DNA of 64,000 nt from Acinetobacter sp. MB5 (GTDB taxonomy: Bacteria; Pseudomonadota; Gammaproteobacteria; Pseudomonadales; Moraxellaceae), in contig NZ_POVU01000002.1 of the NCBI RefSeq assembly GCF_003261585.1, positions 372,001 through 436,000 of the forward strand, in the 5' to 3' direction. Below the pieces are notes generated by a model. The model saw only the letters and a list, made by a program, of their open reading frames with translations. It had not been told where the DNA came from and did not search any database. A program made the position numbers and the translations under genes. This document shows positions 18,289-28,457 of this stretch, piece by piece; the stretch's first letter is position 1; every line of letters starts with the position of its first letter.

Positions 18289-21135
18289 ATGCCATTTATG
18301 CAAAACGATGCTCTTTCTCAAGGCATTGTGTCAAATCAGATCAAAAAATCAGCATATTATTTACGCTATTTGCTGATCAGTGCATTTATTGTCTGTAATT
18401 TTATTTTTTTAAATTTTTATTTGAGATACCCAGATGAAACGGCTTCACTCAGTATCTGGGCGCTGTCTAGCAGCCTATTCTTCATTCCCTGCTTTTTATT
18501 CTTGCATAAGTTTGTTAGAAAAAGAAACCTACGACTTTCTATCATAGATTTAAGTAATAAGTTGATTTGTACAGGTATAGGTTTTTCCTTTGGTACAGGA
18601 GTCTATTTACTCCATATTTACTTGCCAAGTAACTACGACTCCATCCTGTTTTATGACACGCTCTATTTATCTTTAAGCCTAACCCTAAGCTGCTTAATTT
18701 TTAGTCTTATTTACTTAACTCAGCGTTTAGCTTATTTTTTTCTGGTATCCATTCCAGCGATTGCACCAATTTTACTGTTACAACCCATTAACCAGCATAT
18801 TTTTAACCAACTCTTTTATTTTGCTTTCGATTTCATTTTGGTGGTCATTTGTTTTAGTGCATTTGCGCTCAATCGCATGCATCGAAAACTCACAAAACTC
18901 TTTATACGTAATGAACAACTCATTCAAAATGCAGAGAAACAAGTTCAATATTCTCAACATGTTTGCAATGAACTCAACCAAGAAATGCAACATTCAAAAA
19001 ATATGGAACACCAGCTCCATGAATATTCTCAAAGCCTTGAGCAAACCATTCATGAACGAACTCATATTTTAGAAAAACAAAAACAAACTATTGAAATGGC
19101 CAATGCGATTGCTTCCGTGCATACATGGGAATGGAATCTGATCAAAGGTACATTTGAGATTAATAATCACGAAATTAAAAAACTAGAATACCTTTCACTC
19201 GAAGAAGACCTTACCCAAGCCTTACACCCTGAAGATATTCCGCTTTGTATTGAAAAACTTCATCAACATTTCAACCGCGAAACTGAAATTTTTGAGTGTG
19301 AATACCGTGTCAAAGATGAACATGATAAATGGGTCTGGCTGATTAACCGAGGGAAAGTCATTCAGTACAATCCTGAAACTTCAGAACCTGCGATCATGAT
19401 CGGGATTTTCCAAAATATTGATCGCCAAAAACAGGATCATGATCGCATTCAACAAGCAGCCAATATCATGACGCATGTGGAAACTGGAATCGTGATGTTA
19501 GATGAACATCTGCGTTATGTTGAAGCAAATCCTTACTTTTTCACCTTATCCAACTTAACCGTTGACCAAGTTCTAGGTAAACAGTTATTTGAAATTACAG
19601 ATAATTATCGACCACGACAACGCAGTTTTCACTATTCTATTACTGAACAGCTCCTCAAAAATTCTAAATTTGATGGTGAATTTGAAGAAAAATTTATTTC
19701 AGGCAAGGAATTAAGTTTAAGGTTGCGTTTGAATGCAATTCGCGATGAGAAACAACGGATTGTTAACTATGTCGGTATTTTCTCAGACCTGACCAAAATC
19801 AAGGAACAAGAACGCCGTGTTTCTTATCTAGAAAACTATGACATTGTCACCAATTTACCTAACCGCTTTTACTATAACTATAAAACTTACCAATTTTTAA
19901 TTACTAACAGCGCCACAATTCAGCAGATTGCGATCATCCGCCTTTCGATTGATCGCTTTACGGCACTCTATGAATTTTTGGGCAATGAAAACACCTCGGA
20001 ACTACTCAAACTGGTCGCACAGCGTTTACGTTTATGCAATCCAAATGCCTTGATGGTAGCTTATCTGAACCGTGAAGATTTTGTGATCGTGTACGAACTT
20101 AACCATGTTCAACCAAGTATTCAAAAAATCTGTGAACAAATTAACCAGTATTTTCATCAGGCATTTAAAGTGGCTGATCAAGAGTTGATTCTCACTATTT
20201 CGATTGGGGTTGCGATTTACCCTGAGCATGCACGACAGTTCGAACAACTCAATAATTGTGCTCAGCAAGCGTTGAATTATGCGCGACGCTTAGGCGGCAA
20301 TACCATTCAGTATTACACCAAAACTCATGGCAATCTTTATGAAAAAGATGTGAATTTAGAAAATGAGTTGCGTCAGGCTCTCAGAAATCAGGAACTCGAA
20401 GTCTATTTTCAACCCCAAATCAATTTGCATGATGGTTCGATTGCAGGTTTTGAAACCTTAATTCGTTGGAATCATCCCGAAAAAGGTCTGCTTCACCCAA
20501 CACAATTCTTACCTGCAGCACAACAAACCAGTCTTATTTCTGATATTGGTGAATTTGTTCTGTTTACAGCCATTGCCCAATTACGTGAATGGCAAGATCA
20601 AGGATCAGGACTGCCTGATATTCATCTATCTATTAATATTGATGCCCAGCAACTCTATCGTGGTCAATTGCTTGAACATCTTGATGCAGCACTTCATCGT
20701 TACAGTATGCCTGGAAAATATATTGAGTTTGAGATTACAGAAGCCTCATTAATTGAAAATACCGAGCATATTCACAATATCCTACATCAACTCAAACAGC
20801 GCCATATTAAGCTCTCTTTAGACGATTTTGGGACTGGATATTCATCAATGGCTTACCTGACAGAGTTTTCTTTTGATGTCTTAAAAATTGATAAAAGCTT
20901 TGTACAAAGTATGCATATGAAACGCCACAATGCCATCATCAATGCCATTATTGCGATGGGTAAAGCCATGGATGTCAAAATTGTGGCTGAAGGAATCGAA
21001 ACTCAAGAGCAATTAGATTATTTAAAAGACAAACAATGTGACATTGCACAAGGTTTTTACTATGCAAAACCACTCAATAAAGCCGATGCAACCCAATATC
21101 TACGGGCTTCTCAGCATAAAACCACCCCATCATAA
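18289..21135 (+). CDS. PAS-GGDEF-EAL membrane protein, probable c-di-GMP phosphodiesterase
   Basis: This 948-residue protein combines about six membrane helices (residues 25-200), a coiled coil (about 205-265), two PAS-like domains (about 265-375 and 385-500), a GGDEF domain (510-665) and an EAL domain (675-930). The GGDEF signature is degenerate (LNREDF in place of RGGDEF), so cyclase activity is unlikely. The EAL domain keeps its catalytic features: FETLIRW, DDFGTGYSS, KIDKSFV and VAEGIET. It should therefore hydrolyse c-di-GMP under sensory control. The start is ATG 18289 or 18298. Confidence 0.87.
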   Translation: MPFMQNDALSQGIVSNQIKKSAYYLRYLLISAFIVCNFIFLNFYLRYPDETASLSIWALSSSLFFIPCFLFLHKFVRKRNLRLSIIDLSNKLICTGIGFSFGTGVYLLHIYLPSNYDSILFYDTLYLSLSLTLSCLIFSLIYLTQRLAYFFLVSIPAIAPILLLQPINQHIFNQLFYFAFDFILVVICFSAFALNRMHRKLTKLFIRNEQLIQNAEKQVQYSQHVCNELNQEMQHSKNMEHQLHEYSQSLEQTIHERTHILEKQKQTIEMANAIASVHTWEWNLIKGTFEINNHEIKKLEYLSLEEDLTQALHPEDIPLCIEKLHQHFNRETEIFECEYRVKDEHDKWVWLINRGKVIQYNPETSEPAIMIGIFQNIDRQKQDHDRIQQAANIMTHVETGIVMLDEHLRYVEANPYFFTLSNLTVDQVLGKQLFEITDNYRPRQRSFHYSITEQLLKNSKFDGEFEEKFISGKELSLRLRLNAIRDEKQRIVNYVGIFSDLTKIKEQERRVSYLENYDIVTNLPNRFYYNYKTYQFLITNSATIQQIAIIRLSIDRFTALYEFLGNENTSELLKLVAQRLRLCNPNALMVAYLNREDFVIVYELNHVQPSIQKICEQINQYFHQAFKVADQELILTISIGVAIYPEHARQFEQLNNCAQQALNYARRLGGNTIQYYTKTHGNLYEKDVNLENELRQALRNQELEVYFQPQINLHDGSIAGFETLIRWNHPEKGLLHPTQFLPAAQQTSLISDIGEFVLFTAIAQLREWQDQGSGLPDIHLSINIDAQQLYRGQLLEHLDAALHRYSMPGKYIEFEITEASLIENTEHIHNILHQLKQRHIKLSLDDFGTGYSSMAYLTEFSFDVLKIDKSFVQSMHMKRHNAIINAIIAMGKAMDVKIVAEGIETQEQLDYLKDKQCDIAQGFYYAKPLNKADATQYLRASQHKTTPS

Positions 21136-21275
21136 CGAAAATTTATGGTGAACATCACAAACATAGAAATTTTTCGGTAGTTGCAACTGTGCGAAAACAA
21201 AAACAAGTGATATAGTCGATTAGATTTTTTTTGTGCCAGGACCGTTAAGTTACTGGATTAACTGTTGTAAATGAG

Positions 21276-23555
21276 ATGCAAATGGACGACCAAACACTAA
21301 AACAGCAAGCTTTAAATTATCATGAATTTCCACGCCCAGGTAAAATCAGTGTTACGCCAAGCAAACAACTGGTTAACCAACGCGACTTAGCCCTCGCTTA
21401 CTCACCTGGTGTTGCGGCACCATGTTTAGAAATCGCGCGTGATCCATCAACAGCAGCTAAATATACAGCTCGTGGTAACCTTGTTGCCGTAGTCAGTAAC
21501 GGTACTGCCGTTCTTGGCTTAGGAAATATTGGCCCACTCGCTTCAAAACCTGTCATGGAAGGTAAAGGCGTTCTCTTTAAGAAATTTGCTGGTGTAGATG
21601 TCTTTGACATTGAAATTGCAGAAAATGATCCAGACAAAATCGTCGACATCGTTGCAGCACTTGAACCGACTTTCGGCGGGATCAACCTTGAAGATATCAA
21701 GGCACCAGAATGCTTCTACATCGAGAAAAAACTGCGTGAACGCATGAACATTCCTGTGTTCCATGACGATCAGCACGGTACAAGTATTATCGTAGGTTCA
21801 GCATTGCTGAATGCACTGAAATTAACAGGCAAAAAAATTGAAGAAATCAAGATTATTGCTTCAGGTGCAGGTGCAGCAGCGCTTTCTTGCCTAGATTTAC
21901 TTTGTGCATTAGGCGCACGCAAAGAAAATATCACTGTTGCCGACTCTCGTGGTCTACTCACCACATCTCGTGAAGGTCTGGACGACTCTAAAAAACGTTA
22001 CGTTCAAGACATTCCACAGACTCAATTACATGAAGTCATGGAAGGCGCAGACATGTTCCTTGGTCTTTCTGCAGCAGGTATTCTCACCAAAGAGATGGTG
22101 AAGAAAATGGCAGAAAACCCGATTATTTTTGCTTTGGCCAACCCAGATCCAGAAATTCTACCTGAACATGCTCACGAGACACGTCCAGATGTCATTATGG
22201 CAACAGGCCGCTCTGACTATCCAAACCAAGTGAATAACGCACTTTGTTTCCCATATATCTTCCGTGGTGCACTAGACGTTGGTGCAACTACAATTAACGA
22301 AGAAATGAAAATTGCTTGCGTACATGCAATTGCACGTATGGCACACGTTGAAGCAGATGCTGCAACTTATGGCGAAAAATCTGCATCATTTGGTCGTGAC
22401 TACCTGATCCCACGTCCACTTGATCAACGTTTAATTTTGGAAATTGCTCCAGCCGTTGCACAAGCAGCAATGGACTCTGGCGTAGCAACTCGTCCAATCG
22501 AAGACTTTGCAGTTTACCGTCAGCACTTGTCTGAGTTTGTTTATAACTCAGCGTTTGTAATGAAACCAATTTTTGCACAAGCGAAAAGTGCACCAAAACG
22601 TATTGCGTATGCTGAAGGTGAAGATCTTCGCGTATTGCGTGCAGTTCAGGTTGTGGTTGATGAAGGTTTGGCATTCCCGATCTTGGTCGGCCGTACCAAA
22701 GTCATCGAGGCGAACATCAAACAGTTGGGCTTACGTCTGGAAAACGGTGAAAATATCGAAATCGTTGACCAAGAACAAAACCCATTGTATGAAGAGTTCT
22801 GGAAAGACTACTACAACTCAATGCAACGTAAAGGTATTACGATTGAGTATGCTCAGCGTGAAGCACGTCGTCGTTCAACACTCATCGCATCTATGTTGGT
22901 GAAGTTTGGTCAAGCAGACGGTATGCTTTGTGGTACATACAGTAGCTACGACATTCACTTAGATTTCGTGCGCAACGTGATCGGTCTTAAAGAAGGTATG
23001 AACAACTTCTTTACCTTGAATGCATTGATGCTTGAAGATCGTAACCTGTTTATTGCTGACACTTACGTCAACACCAACCCAACTGCTGAACAATTGGCAG
23101 AAATGACCATTTTGGCTGCTGCTGAAGTTCGTCGTTTTGGTATTGAGCCACGTGTCGCTTTACTTTCACACTCAAGCTTTGGCAGTAACCAAGAAGATCC
23201 TAGCGCGCAAAAAATGCGTGAAGTGTATCGTCTGTTGACTGAACAAGCGCCAGACCTTGCTGTTGAAGGTGAGATGCATGGTGATGCAGCACTTGATGAA
23301 AGTATTCGTCAGTTTGCATTCCCGAACTCAAATTTCAAAGGTTCTGCAAACTTGTTAATTATGCCTAACCTTGATGCAGCCAACATTTCATTCAACCTGT
23401 TGAAATCAACTTCAGGGAACAATGTAACGATTGGTCCAATCTTGCTTGGTGCAGCTAAACCAGTTCATATCTTGACTCCAACGACAACTAGCCGTCGTTT
23501 GGTGAATATGACTGCGTTAACTGTGGCTGAAATTCAGCAAGATCAACAAGCTTAA
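21276..23555 (+). CDS. maeB: NADP-dependent malic enzyme
   Basis: MaeB decarboxylates malate to pyruvate with NADP+, supplying NADPH. The 759-residue protein has the two-part MaeB architecture: a malic-enzyme domain (about 1-420; VCSP-like [21 protein letters not shown], and [10 protein letters not shown] for cofactor binding) and a C-terminal phosphotransacetylase-like domain (about 430-759), thought to be regulatory. The initiation codon may be 21276 or the ATG two codons later. It ends at a strong hairpin that also reaches the start of cca. Confidence 0.95.
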   Translation: MQMDDQTLKQQALNYHEFPRPGKISVTPSKQLVNQRDLALAYSPGVAAPCLEIARDPSTAAKYTARGNLVAVVSNGTAVLGLGNIGPLASKPVMEGKGVLFKKFAGVDVFDIEIAENDPDKIVDIVAALEPTFGGINLEDIKAPECFYIEKKLRERMNIPVFHDDQHGTSIIVGSALLNALKLTGKKIEEIKIIASGAGAAALSCLDLLCALGARKENITVADSRGLLTTSREGLDDSKKRYVQDIPQTQLHEVMEGADMFLGLSAAGILTKEMVKKMAENPIIFALANPDPEILPEHAHETRPDVIMATGRSDYPNQVNNALCFPYIFRGALDVGATTINEEMKIACVHAIARMAHVEADAATYGEKSASFGRDYLIPRPLDQRLILEIAPAVAQAAMDSGVATRPIEDFAVYRQHLSEFVYNSAFVMKPIFAQAKSAPKRIAYAEGEDLRVLRAVQVVVDEGLAFPILVGRTKVIEANIKQLGLRLENGENIEIVDQEQNPLYEEFWKDYYNSMQRKGITIEYAQREARRRSTLIASMLVKFGQADGMLCGTYSSYDIHLDFVRNVIGLKEGMNNFFTLNALMLEDRNLFIADTYVNTNPTAEQLAEMTILAAAEVRRFGIEPRVALLSHSSFGSNQEDPSAQKMREVYRLLTEQAPDLAVEGEMHGDAALDESIRQFAFPNSNFKGSANLLIMPNLDAANISFNLLKSTSGNNVTIGPILLGAAKPVHILTPTTTSRRLVNMTALTVAEIQQDQQA

Positions 23556-23589
23556 GCTCGGTTTTAAGCCCACAGCTTAGACTTGTACA

Positions 23590-23634
23590 AACCTCTATTC
23601 TGTTGCATGATTGTGATAAGAATAGAGGTTTTTT
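23590..23634 (+). terminator. maeB terminator overlapping the cca ribosome binding site
   Basis: AACCTCTATTC (23590-23600) pairs perfectly over 11 bp with GAATAGAGGTT (23620-23630), followed by a T-run that ends one base before the cca ATG at 23636. The AGAGG in the 3' arm is the only ribosome-binding-like sequence for cca. Folding would therefore hide the cca initiation site in any read-through mRNA. The 19-base loop would have to hold the start of any separate cca transcript. Confidence 0.75.
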
Positions 23635-23635
23635 C

Positions 23636-24880
23636 ATGCAGATTTATTTAGTAGGCGGTGCTGTCCGAGATCAGTTACTTGGACACCCCTATCACGAGAA
23701 AGATTATGTAGTGGTGGGTGCAACACCAGAACAGCTTATTGCACAAGGTTTTCAACCTGTTGGTAAAGATTTTCCCGTTTTTCTACACCCTGAAACCAAA
23801 GATGAATATGCACTTGCACGTACAGAACGCAAGCAAGGACATGGCTATCATGGTTTCGAATTCTTCACATCACCAGACATTAATTTAGAACAAGATCTCA
23901 TTCGGCGCGATCTGACCATCAATGCCATCGCCCGAGATACCGAAGGTAATTTGTACGACCCTTATGGTGGTCAGCAAGACCTTGAAAATAAAGTCTTGCG
24001 TCATGTGTCAGATGCTTTTACTGAAGATCCTTTGCGTGTGCTTCGTGTCGCCCGTTTTGCAGCACGTTATGCAGAATATGACTTTAAAATTGCCGATGAA
24101 ACATTGGCGCTGATGACACATTTGGCACAGTCGGGTGAATTATGCTGCCTAACGCCTGAACGGGTTTGGAAAGAAACCTCGCGTGCACTGATGGAAAAAC
24201 ATGCCGATGTCTATTTCCAAGTTTTGCGAGATTGTGGTGCATTAAAAATACTGTTTCCAGAAATTGATGCCTTGTTCGGTGTGCCACAACGTGCTGAATA
24301 TCATCCTGAAATTGACTGCGGCATACATACGCTTATGTCACTGCAACAGGCTTGTCTTGCTAACCTGAGCCTAGATGTCCGCTTTGCAGTTCTAGTGCAT
24401 GATTTGGGTAAAGCCCTGACACCAGAAGATGTTTTGCCACGCCATATTTTGCATGAACAACGCGGCGTTGAGCCTGTGACTGAGTTATGTGACCGACTCA
24501 GAGTGCCTGCCAATATCAAACAGTTGGCGATTGTGGTGTGTAAAGAACACTTGAAATGCCATCAGGCATTTACCTTAAAAGCAGGGACACTCTGGCGTTT
24601 GTTGCAACGACTCGATGTTTTGCGTCGCCCCGAACGTGTGGTGGCTTTTATCCAGGCCTGTGAATGTGACGCTCGTGGCCGATTGGGCCTAGAGCTACGT
24701 CCCTACCCGCAAGCGGATTACTTATATGCCGCAATCGAATGTGTGCGTGAGATTAAAGCGCAAGATTTGCCTGCCCACATCACGGGTGCAGATATCGGTG
24801 AAATGCTGATTCAACGCCGAATTGATGCGTTGGCACAATTAAAACATGAATATTTAATGCAACAACAGCCATCATTTTGA
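23636..24880 (+). CDS. cca: CCA tRNA nucleotidyltransferase with HD domain
   Basis: Cca adds or repairs the 3'-CCA end of tRNAs without a template. The 414-residue protein has the nucleotidyltransferase core GGAVRDQLLG, the ARTERK motif and RRDLTINAIA, plus a C-terminal HD phosphohydrolase domain (VLVHDLGKAL). The length matches the long E. coli type. The first carboxylate of the catalytic DxD pair is Glu21 (EKD) where E. coli has Asp. The ATG is only one base beyond the T-run of the upstream terminator; the open frame extends 11 codons further upstream but starts with TTG inside the hairpin loop. Confidence 0.95.
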   Translation: MQIYLVGGAVRDQLLGHPYHEKDYVVVGATPEQLIAQGFQPVGKDFPVFLHPETKDEYALARTERKQGHGYHGFEFFTSPDINLEQDLIRRDLTINAIARDTEGNLYDPYGGQQDLENKVLRHVSDAFTEDPLRVLRVARFAARYAEYDFKIADETLALMTHLAQSGELCCLTPERVWKETSRALMEKHADVYFQVLRDCGALKILFPEIDALFGVPQRAEYHPEIDCGIHTLMSLQQACLANLSLDVRFAVLVHDLGKALTPEDVLPRHILHEQRGVEPVTELCDRLRVPANIKQLAIVVCKEHLKCHQAFTLKAGTLWRLLQRLDVLRRPERVVAFIQACECDARGRLGLELRPYPQADYLYAAIECVREIKAQDLPAHITGADIGEMLIQRRIDALAQLKHEYLMQQQPSF

Positions 24881-24890
24881 TGGCTGTTGT
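24862..24890. terminator. 13-bp hairpin spanning the cca stop codon
   Basis: ACAACAGCCATCA and TGATGGCTGTTGT form a perfect 13-bp stem with a TTT loop. The cca TGA lies in the 3' arm, and the convergent epmA stop lies nine bases beyond. There is no long U-tract, but the position between convergent genes suggests a bidirectional terminator or 3'-end stabiliser. Confidence 0.6.
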
Positions 24891-24898
24891 CTTCTGAC

Positions 24899-25873
24899 TT
24901 AAGCAATATCCGCTGGGAATGTAATTACCTGTTCAAGCTTCAATTTGTTCTGAGCAACCATCAATAAGCGGTCGATTCCCAAAGCAATCCCCGAACATTC
25001 AGGCATATGTGGCAAGGCTGCCAACAAGTGTTCATCAATCGGCATGACAGTTAAGCCCTGCGCTGCACGTTCAGCATTGTCTGCCGTAAAGCGCTGACGT
25101 AAAACATCAGCATCGACCAGTTCATCATAGGCATTCGCCAGTTCCAAACCTTCAATATACACCTCGAAGCGAGCTGCAACCTGTTCTCCATCTTCATCGA
25201 TTTTAACTTTTGCCAGTGAAGCCATTTCAGGTGGAAAATCAGTTAAAAAAACAGGTGTATCGAAGCCCAAACTTGGTTCGACCATGTGCGAAAATAGCAA
25301 GTCCATATACGCCAATCGGTCATCGCCCAAGTCCAGATTTAACCCAACACGGCACGCAGTTTCTTTGAGTTGTTCCAAGGTCGCTTGTAATGGATTAATG
25401 TCCAAACGATCCTGAAAGGCATGCTTATAGCTCAGTACCATCGGGCGCAATTCATCAAAACGGTCTGCTAAACACACATTCAACAAAGCTGCCGTTTCAT
25501 GCATTAAATCAGTCAGGCTAAATGCAGGGCGATACCATTCCAACATAGTGAATTCACTGTTGTGCTTGCGCCCATGTTCGTCATCGCGAAAGACTTTACA
25601 GATCTGGAAAATCGCACCACTGCCACTCGCCAGTAAACGCTTCATGGCAAATTCAGGTGAAGTCTGCAAATAATTGGTGTGCTGCTGACCTTGAACATGA
25701 CGCAGTGCAGGCACAGAAGCCAAATGCACATCGGTCACACCTGCCTGAGACAAGATGGGTGTTTCCACTTCCATCGCATCGCGCTCGGCAAAAAACTGAC
25801 GGATGCGTTGATACATTTTGGCACGTGCTTTTAAAGCTTCAAGATCACAGGTTGGTTGGAAGGTCTGGCTCAT
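24899..25873 (-). CDS. epmA: elongation factor P--(R)-beta-lysine ligase
   Basis: EpmA (PoxA/GenX) is a truncated class II lysyl-tRNA synthetase paralogue that attaches beta-lysine to elongation factor P. The 324-residue protein lacks the tRNA-binding domain. It shows the class II motifs EVETPIL, FQICKVFRDDEHGRKHNSEFTMLEWY and GIALGIDRLLM. The start MSQTFQ overlaps the pdxB stop by four bases (ATGA), so the two are translationally coupled. Confidence 0.94.
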   Translation of the reverse strand: MSQTFQPTCDLEALKARAKMYQRIRQFFAERDAMEVETPILSQAGVTDVHLASVPALRHVQGQQHTNYLQTSPEFAMKRLLASGSGAIFQICKVFRDDEHGRKHNSEFTMLEWYRPAFSLTDLMHETAALLNVCLADRFDELRPMVLSYKHAFQDRLDINPLQATLEQLKETACRVGLNLDLGDDRLAYMDLLFSHMVEPSLGFDTPVFLTDFPPEMASLAKVKIDEDGEQVAARFEVYIEGLELANAYDELVDADVLRQRFTADNAERAAQGLTVMPIDEHLLAALPHMPECSGIALGIDRLLMVAQNKLKLEQVITFPADIA

Positions 25874-26937
25874 GCCTGCGGCCCTCCATGTGCAGCCCAT
25901 TCACGGCGCAGCGGATAATTTTTGCGTAAGGCATCAAAAGCTGGTTGATGTACCCAGCCATCAACCACACAAGCACGTAAATTGGCATCATCCTGCTGAA
26001 TATCATAGATTTCTGATAAATGTTTCACCAAAGCTTGTTTTAAATCTTGTCCTTGGAAAAATGGCTCGCAAGCAGGCAACTGAGTACGAAAGTCTTTATT
26101 AATCTCTAACTGGTATTTTTTGCAGAATGCTTCGTAGATCATTTGTGTACCACGTGCCTTACCTTCAAGGCTGTAACCCGCAATATGAGGGGTGACCAAA
26201 GTGACTAAATCTAGCAATTCCTGAGAAATCATCGGTTCATGTTCAAAGACATCTAGCACGACTTGGCGCTGCGTTTGGCGAATATCCGCCATAAGGTCTT
26301 GCTCGGCAATCACTGCACCACGCGAGCTATTAATGAGAATAGTCTCAGGGGCAAGCTGTGCCAAACGCTCAGCATTAATCAAATGATAAGTTGGATGTTG
26401 CCCTATTTTGACCATCGGTACATGCAAAGAAACTGCATTGGCCTGTTGCAATAAAGTCTCTAAATCAACTTGTTCAACCTGATCACGTTGCACCAGTGGA
26501 TCACAACCCAACACTTTCCAGCCCAACAATTTCGCCATGGCTGCTAAACGTGTCCCAACATTGCCCAATCCGACTATTCCCAAACAAAAATCATCGTTTG
26601 CATCAATTAGTTCTGGTTTGAGTTTTAACAGTGCTGTAATCACATATTCAGCCACTGCTTGCGCATTGCAGCCTGCAGCATTTGCCCAAGTAATACCATG
26701 CTGTTCCAGATAAGCAATGTCGAGGTGGTCTGTGCCGATGGTGGCACTGGCAACAAATTCGACAGGAGTGCCATCAAGTAATGCTGCATTGACTTGGGTT
26801 ACAGAACGCACCAGTAATGCTTGCGTCTGAGTCAGGTTTTGCTGTGTCAGGGTTCGCCCTGCATGATGTTGAATGTCTGCCAAATCGGCAAAAAAATAGT
26901 CTGTAAATGCCAGATTTTCATCTGCAACAATGTTCAT
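25870..26937 (-). CDS. pdxB: 4-phosphoerythronate dehydrogenase
   Basis: PdxB oxidises 4-phospho-D-erythronate in pyridoxal 5'-phosphate synthesis. The 355-residue D-2-hydroxyacid dehydrogenase has an N-terminal MNIVADENL start, the NAD-binding GIVGLGNVGTRLA near residues 118-130, the catalytic Arg in INSSRGAV and the PdxB-specific C-terminal dimerisation domain (about 280-355). It is the first gene of the pair with epmA. A 7-bp hairpin TAACGCT/AGCGTTA lies 34-53 bases upstream of its start, at 26971-26990. Confidence 0.94.
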   Translation of the reverse strand: MNIVADENLAFTDYFFADLADIQHHAGRTLTQQNLTQTQALLVRSVTQVNAALLDGTPVEFVASATIGTDHLDIAYLEQHGITWANAAGCNAQAVAEYVITALLKLKPELIDANDDFCLGIVGLGNVGTRLAAMAKLLGWKVLGCDPLVQRDQVEQVDLETLLQQANAVSLHVPMVKIGQHPTYHLINAERLAQLAPETILINSSRGAVIAEQDLMADIRQTQRQVVLDVFEHEPMISQELLDLVTLVTPHIAGYSLEGKARGTQMIYEAFCKKYQLEINKDFRTQLPACEPFFQGQDLKQALVKHLSEIYDIQQDDANLRACVVDGWVHQPAFDALRKNYPLRREWAAHGGPQA

Positions 26938-27157
26938 GCATGATCACCACAATTTTAGATGGCTTCATGATAACGCTCCTATCAGCGTTAGGCTATGTTC
27001 ATCCATGAAAATTTGGTTTGCCGATACGAACTGTTTTTATTGTTATTTTTATAATCAGAAATGTCAGGCATAGAAAAATATGCCAGCGAAAATCTGATCT
27101 AACAAATATCTTGTAAATAAAACTGAATCCGAGATTTCACAATCATTATTTAAAGAA

Positions 27158-27191
27158 TGACCACAAAACCAAGACATTGATTTTGTGGTCA
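27158..27191 (-). terminator. hairpin downstream of the porin gene
   Basis: TGACCACAAAA and TTTTGTGGTCA form an 11-bp stem with a 12-base loop, nine bases beyond the porin stop. The following bases (TTCTTTAAAT on the minus strand) are only weakly U-rich. Confidence 0.6.
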
Positions 27192-27200
27192 AATCCTGAC

Positions 27201-28391
27201 TTAGAACTTAAATCCGATATTTAAATTGACGCGATACAACCATTTATTACTGTTGACCGAAGTCGCTGAAGTAAAGCCTGTGCTATTCGAAGATCCCCCC
27301 AGAATATTGGCATTTTTACCCCATGTATAGTCCACCCAAACCAAGAATGGTGATGCAATAAACATCATGCCTGTGGTGTTCATTTGAGAGGCAGCCCAAT
27401 CGCTACGTTTTTTATCAAAATAACTAAAGTCATCGTAGAATTTGATCGCTTTTAACTTGCCCATATTTTTCAGTGGCAAGGTGTACGCGACATTCAGGCT
27501 CGACACTGTCCCTTCAGAAGCAATGAAATAGGCAGGCGTAATACCGTTGGTTCCCATCAACGTAACATCATTACTAACACCGTCTGGGTTTTTGGCATCA
27601 TACTTATAGTGGATCACCGAACCCTGTATGTTCCAACGGTTAATATTGGTGTTGGCATGAGCAGCGGCTGCGTAATAACTTCCGTTTTTCCCCGTAATCG
27701 AGTTATGCAATTGAGATACAGCACCCGACACTCCAAATTCCTGCTTGCCGACAGAGGTATCGAATTTCTTCACAATACGGGCATTAAACTGGTTTTGCTT
27801 TTCATTCTGATATTTGCTTTGTGAAGGAAATGCATTTTCTGTCAAATCACTATACTTGGCACTTTCAGGTGCGTAGCGCAGATTAGTATCCAGCATACGC
27901 GGATAGTAACCCAGTTTAATATCCCAATCTTTGTCGTTGTAATTCCAGTTCACCCCAGGGGCAATGTTGTCACCATATCCCAAGAAAAACGGAATGTGAT
28001 AAGTCCAGCCATTTTGCGGGTAAGGATAGATTGCAAAAGGTTTATACACCAAACCTACATCAACGCTATTTTTGGCATTGATGTTATAACCCACATAGGC
28101 TTTTTCAATGGACGTATATTGGTCATTTTGCAAGAGCAAGCTCGAGTCTGTATAGAAATCGTGATATTTCCCTTTCAAATCAAGACGAAAAATATCAAAG
28201 TTCAGCTTACCAAAACCACGGTTGGTACTGGTTGGCCAACTTTCATAGCGTTGATTAAAACGGATGACTCCCCCAACTTGAAATGATTCTGTTCCGTCAG
28301 CATTCGTCCATTCAAGTGGAGACTCAGCCAAAACTCCTGTTGCAGCAGTTAACATCGATACTGCAACCCCAATTAAAGATATACTTCTCAT
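27201..28391 (-). CDS. outer-membrane porin of the catabolic cluster
   Basis: This 396-residue protein has a signal peptide (MRSISLIGVAVSMLTAATGVLA) and a mature chain of alternating beta-strands rich in Tyr, Asn and Lys, ending with NLNIGFKF, whose terminal Phe is the outer-membrane insertion signal. It is a beta-barrel porin; the exact family is uncertain. It lies 331 bases downstream of the last catabolic enzyme and shares a palindromic site with the first gene of that operon, so it probably admits the same substrate. The start at 28391 has GGAGAG eight bases upstream. Confidence 0.8.
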   Translation of the reverse strand: MRSISLIGVAVSMLTAATGVLAESPLEWTNADGTESFQVGGVIRFNQRYESWPTSTNRGFGKLNFDIFRLDLKGKYHDFYTDSSLLLQNDQYTSIEKAYVGYNINAKNSVDVGLVYKPFAIYPYPQNGWTYHIPFFLGYGDNIAPGVNWNYNDKDWDIKLGYYPRMLDTNLRYAPESAKYSDLTENAFPSQSKYQNEKQNQFNARIVKKFDTSVGKQEFGVSGAVSQLHNSITGKNGSYYAAAAHANTNINRWNIQGSVIHYKYDAKNPDGVSNDVTLMGTNGITPAYFIASEGTVSSLNVAYTLPLKNMGKLKAIKFYDDFSYFDKKRSDWAASQMNTTGMMFIASPFLVWVDYTWGKNANILGGSSNSTGFTSATSVNSNKWLYRVNLNIGFKF

Positions 28392-28441
28392 TTCTGACAC
28401 TCTCCTTCGCCTGCTCGCCACAAACTTGATTAACAGGCTTT

Positions 28442-28457
28442 GTTTTGTATAAAAAAC
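28442..28457. promoter_or_regulatory. candidate operator before the porin gene
   Basis: GTTTTGTATAAAAAAC is a quasi-palindrome (GTTTT-N6-AAAAC). It differs by one base from the reverse complement of the element at 40840-40855. It lies 51-66 bases upstream of the porin ATG. Confidence 0.5.

Noticed and set aside
22294..22674. 126-codon open frame antisense to maeB
   Set aside because: It is composed of low-complexity Leu/Gln/His-rich sequence typical of a codon shadow of a real gene.
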